NCBI GenBank assembly: GCA_013694635.1
Contig: JACDCA010000358.1
Span: 1 to 7,374, forward strand
Direction of reading: 5' to 3'
Length of the DNA stretch: 7,374 nucleotides
Source of the DNA: Acidobacteriota bacterium
Lineage (GTDB): Bacteria; Acidobacteriota; Vicinamibacteria; Vicinamibacterales; 2-12-FULL-66-21
The notes beneath the pieces are model-generated. The model made no database searches. It was not told the DNA's origin and worked only from the letters and a program-made list of their open reading frames with translations. The translations under genes were made by a program, and so were the position numbers. Positions 6,850 through 7,374 of this stretch are shown here, piece after piece. The stretch's first letter is position 1. Each line of letters begins with the position of its first letter.

Positions 6850-7374
6850 GTGCGCTACAAGTATTCAAAATATCGTCCGGAAGACCTCGATGGCGTTGAC
6901 CTCGAGGACCTGCTGTCGCGCCTGTCCGACCTGCTCCTGTCCAGCGGCTTCAACGACGTGTACTCCGACGACGATGGGCACTCGATGCAGTCGCTGCACG
7001 ACGCGATCCTCGAGGCACTGCTCGACGGCACCTTGTCGGACGAGATGCTGGAGCGGCTGCTCGGGAAGGACTGGCAGCAGGCCGAGGATGCCGAGGAGCG
7101 GATCGATCGCCTGGTGCAGCAGATCGTCCAGAAGCTGCAACAGCAGGGATACATCTCGCCGGCGCCCGACCTGCGCGCCGAACAGGCCGCTCGGGAGCGT
7201 GGCAGCGGCGGGGGCCTTGGCGATGCCAGCAACGCCCGCTTCGAAATCACCGACAAGAGCCTCGACTTCCTCGGGTACCGCGCGCTGCGCGACCTGCTCG
7301 GATCGATCGGCAAGAGCAGCATCGGCCGTCACGACACGCGCGAAATGGCGACCGGCATCGAGGCCAGCGGCGCG
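6850..7374 (+). CDS. VWA-domain protein partner of the ATPase, N-terminal part (continues past right edge)
   Basis: The frame is open for 175 codons from GTG 6850 to the window edge. It starts VRYKYSKYRPEDLDGVDLED, followed by an acidic, helix-rich segment (about 10-105, with LEDLLSRLSDLLLSSGFNDV and EERIDRLVQQIVQKLQQQGY), a Gly-rich linker (about 117-123) and FEITDKSLDFLGYRALRDLL, then GRHDTREMATGIEASG at the edge. This pattern matches the region that precedes the VWA domain in proteins encoded next to ChlI-like ATPases. The VWA domain itself, with its DxSxS metal site, would lie beyond the window, so the call rests on this N-terminal resemblance and on gene order. A TAG in frame at 6820-6822 limits the start; GTG 6850 is the first plausible initiator, with only AGGGATCAGG upstream as a weak ribosome site. 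Co-transcription with the ATPase gene is likely. Confidence 0.75.
   Translation, partial: MRYKYSKYRPEDLDGVDLEDLLSRLSDLLLSSGFNDVYSDDDGHSMQSLHDAILEALLDGTLSDEMLERLLGKDWQQAEDAEERIDRLVQQIVQKLQQQGYISPAPDLRAEQAARERGSGGGLGDASNARFEITDKSLDFLGYRALRDLLGSIGKSSIGRHDTREMATGIEASGA

Overview
The window is GC-rich, densely coding bacterial DNA. The kinase style, the ChlI/MoxR-like ATPase with its VWA partner, and degenerate heptamer repeats between genes suggest an uncultured soil-type Acidobacteriota, perhaps Vicinamibacteria. That placement is inferred from sequence style, not from a marker gene.

Left half, minus strand (signalling). A very large hybrid sensor kinase starts at 3075 and runs off the left edge. 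It carries two complete-looking transmitter modules: PAS-GAF-HisKA-HATPase-REC-PAS-HisKA-HATPase (the last cut by the window). Upstream on the same strand (4275 to 3197) is an ECF sigma factor whose reading frame continues into a receiver domain. That receiver is broken by a single-base frameshift near 3538, although all its key residues are present across the two frames. A sigma-REC protein next to a hybrid kinase suggests phosphorylation-controlled sigma activity, in the same domain order as PhyR but with a sigma part that looks functional. Head-to-head with the sigma gene is the C-terminal remnant of another receiver (about 4310-4488, plus strand), also with a one-base frameshift.

Right half. 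A glycerophosphodiester phosphodiesterase (minus, 5245 to 4466) overlaps the end of the receiver remnant tail-to-tail. It is divergent from a 500-residue ChlI/MoxR-like AAA+ ATPase (plus, 5291-6793), separated by only 45 bases. The ATPase is followed after 56 bases by the N-terminal part of its probable VWA partner (6850 to the right edge). The 56-base gap is almost entirely 7-base tandem repeats.

No RNA genes, CRISPR arrays, insertion sequences or convincing terminators were seen. The main points of interest are the sigma-REC fusion with its frameshift, the decayed receiver beside it, and the unusual ATPase, which has a Cys/His cluster inserted after Walker A and Asn in place of the Walker B Asp.
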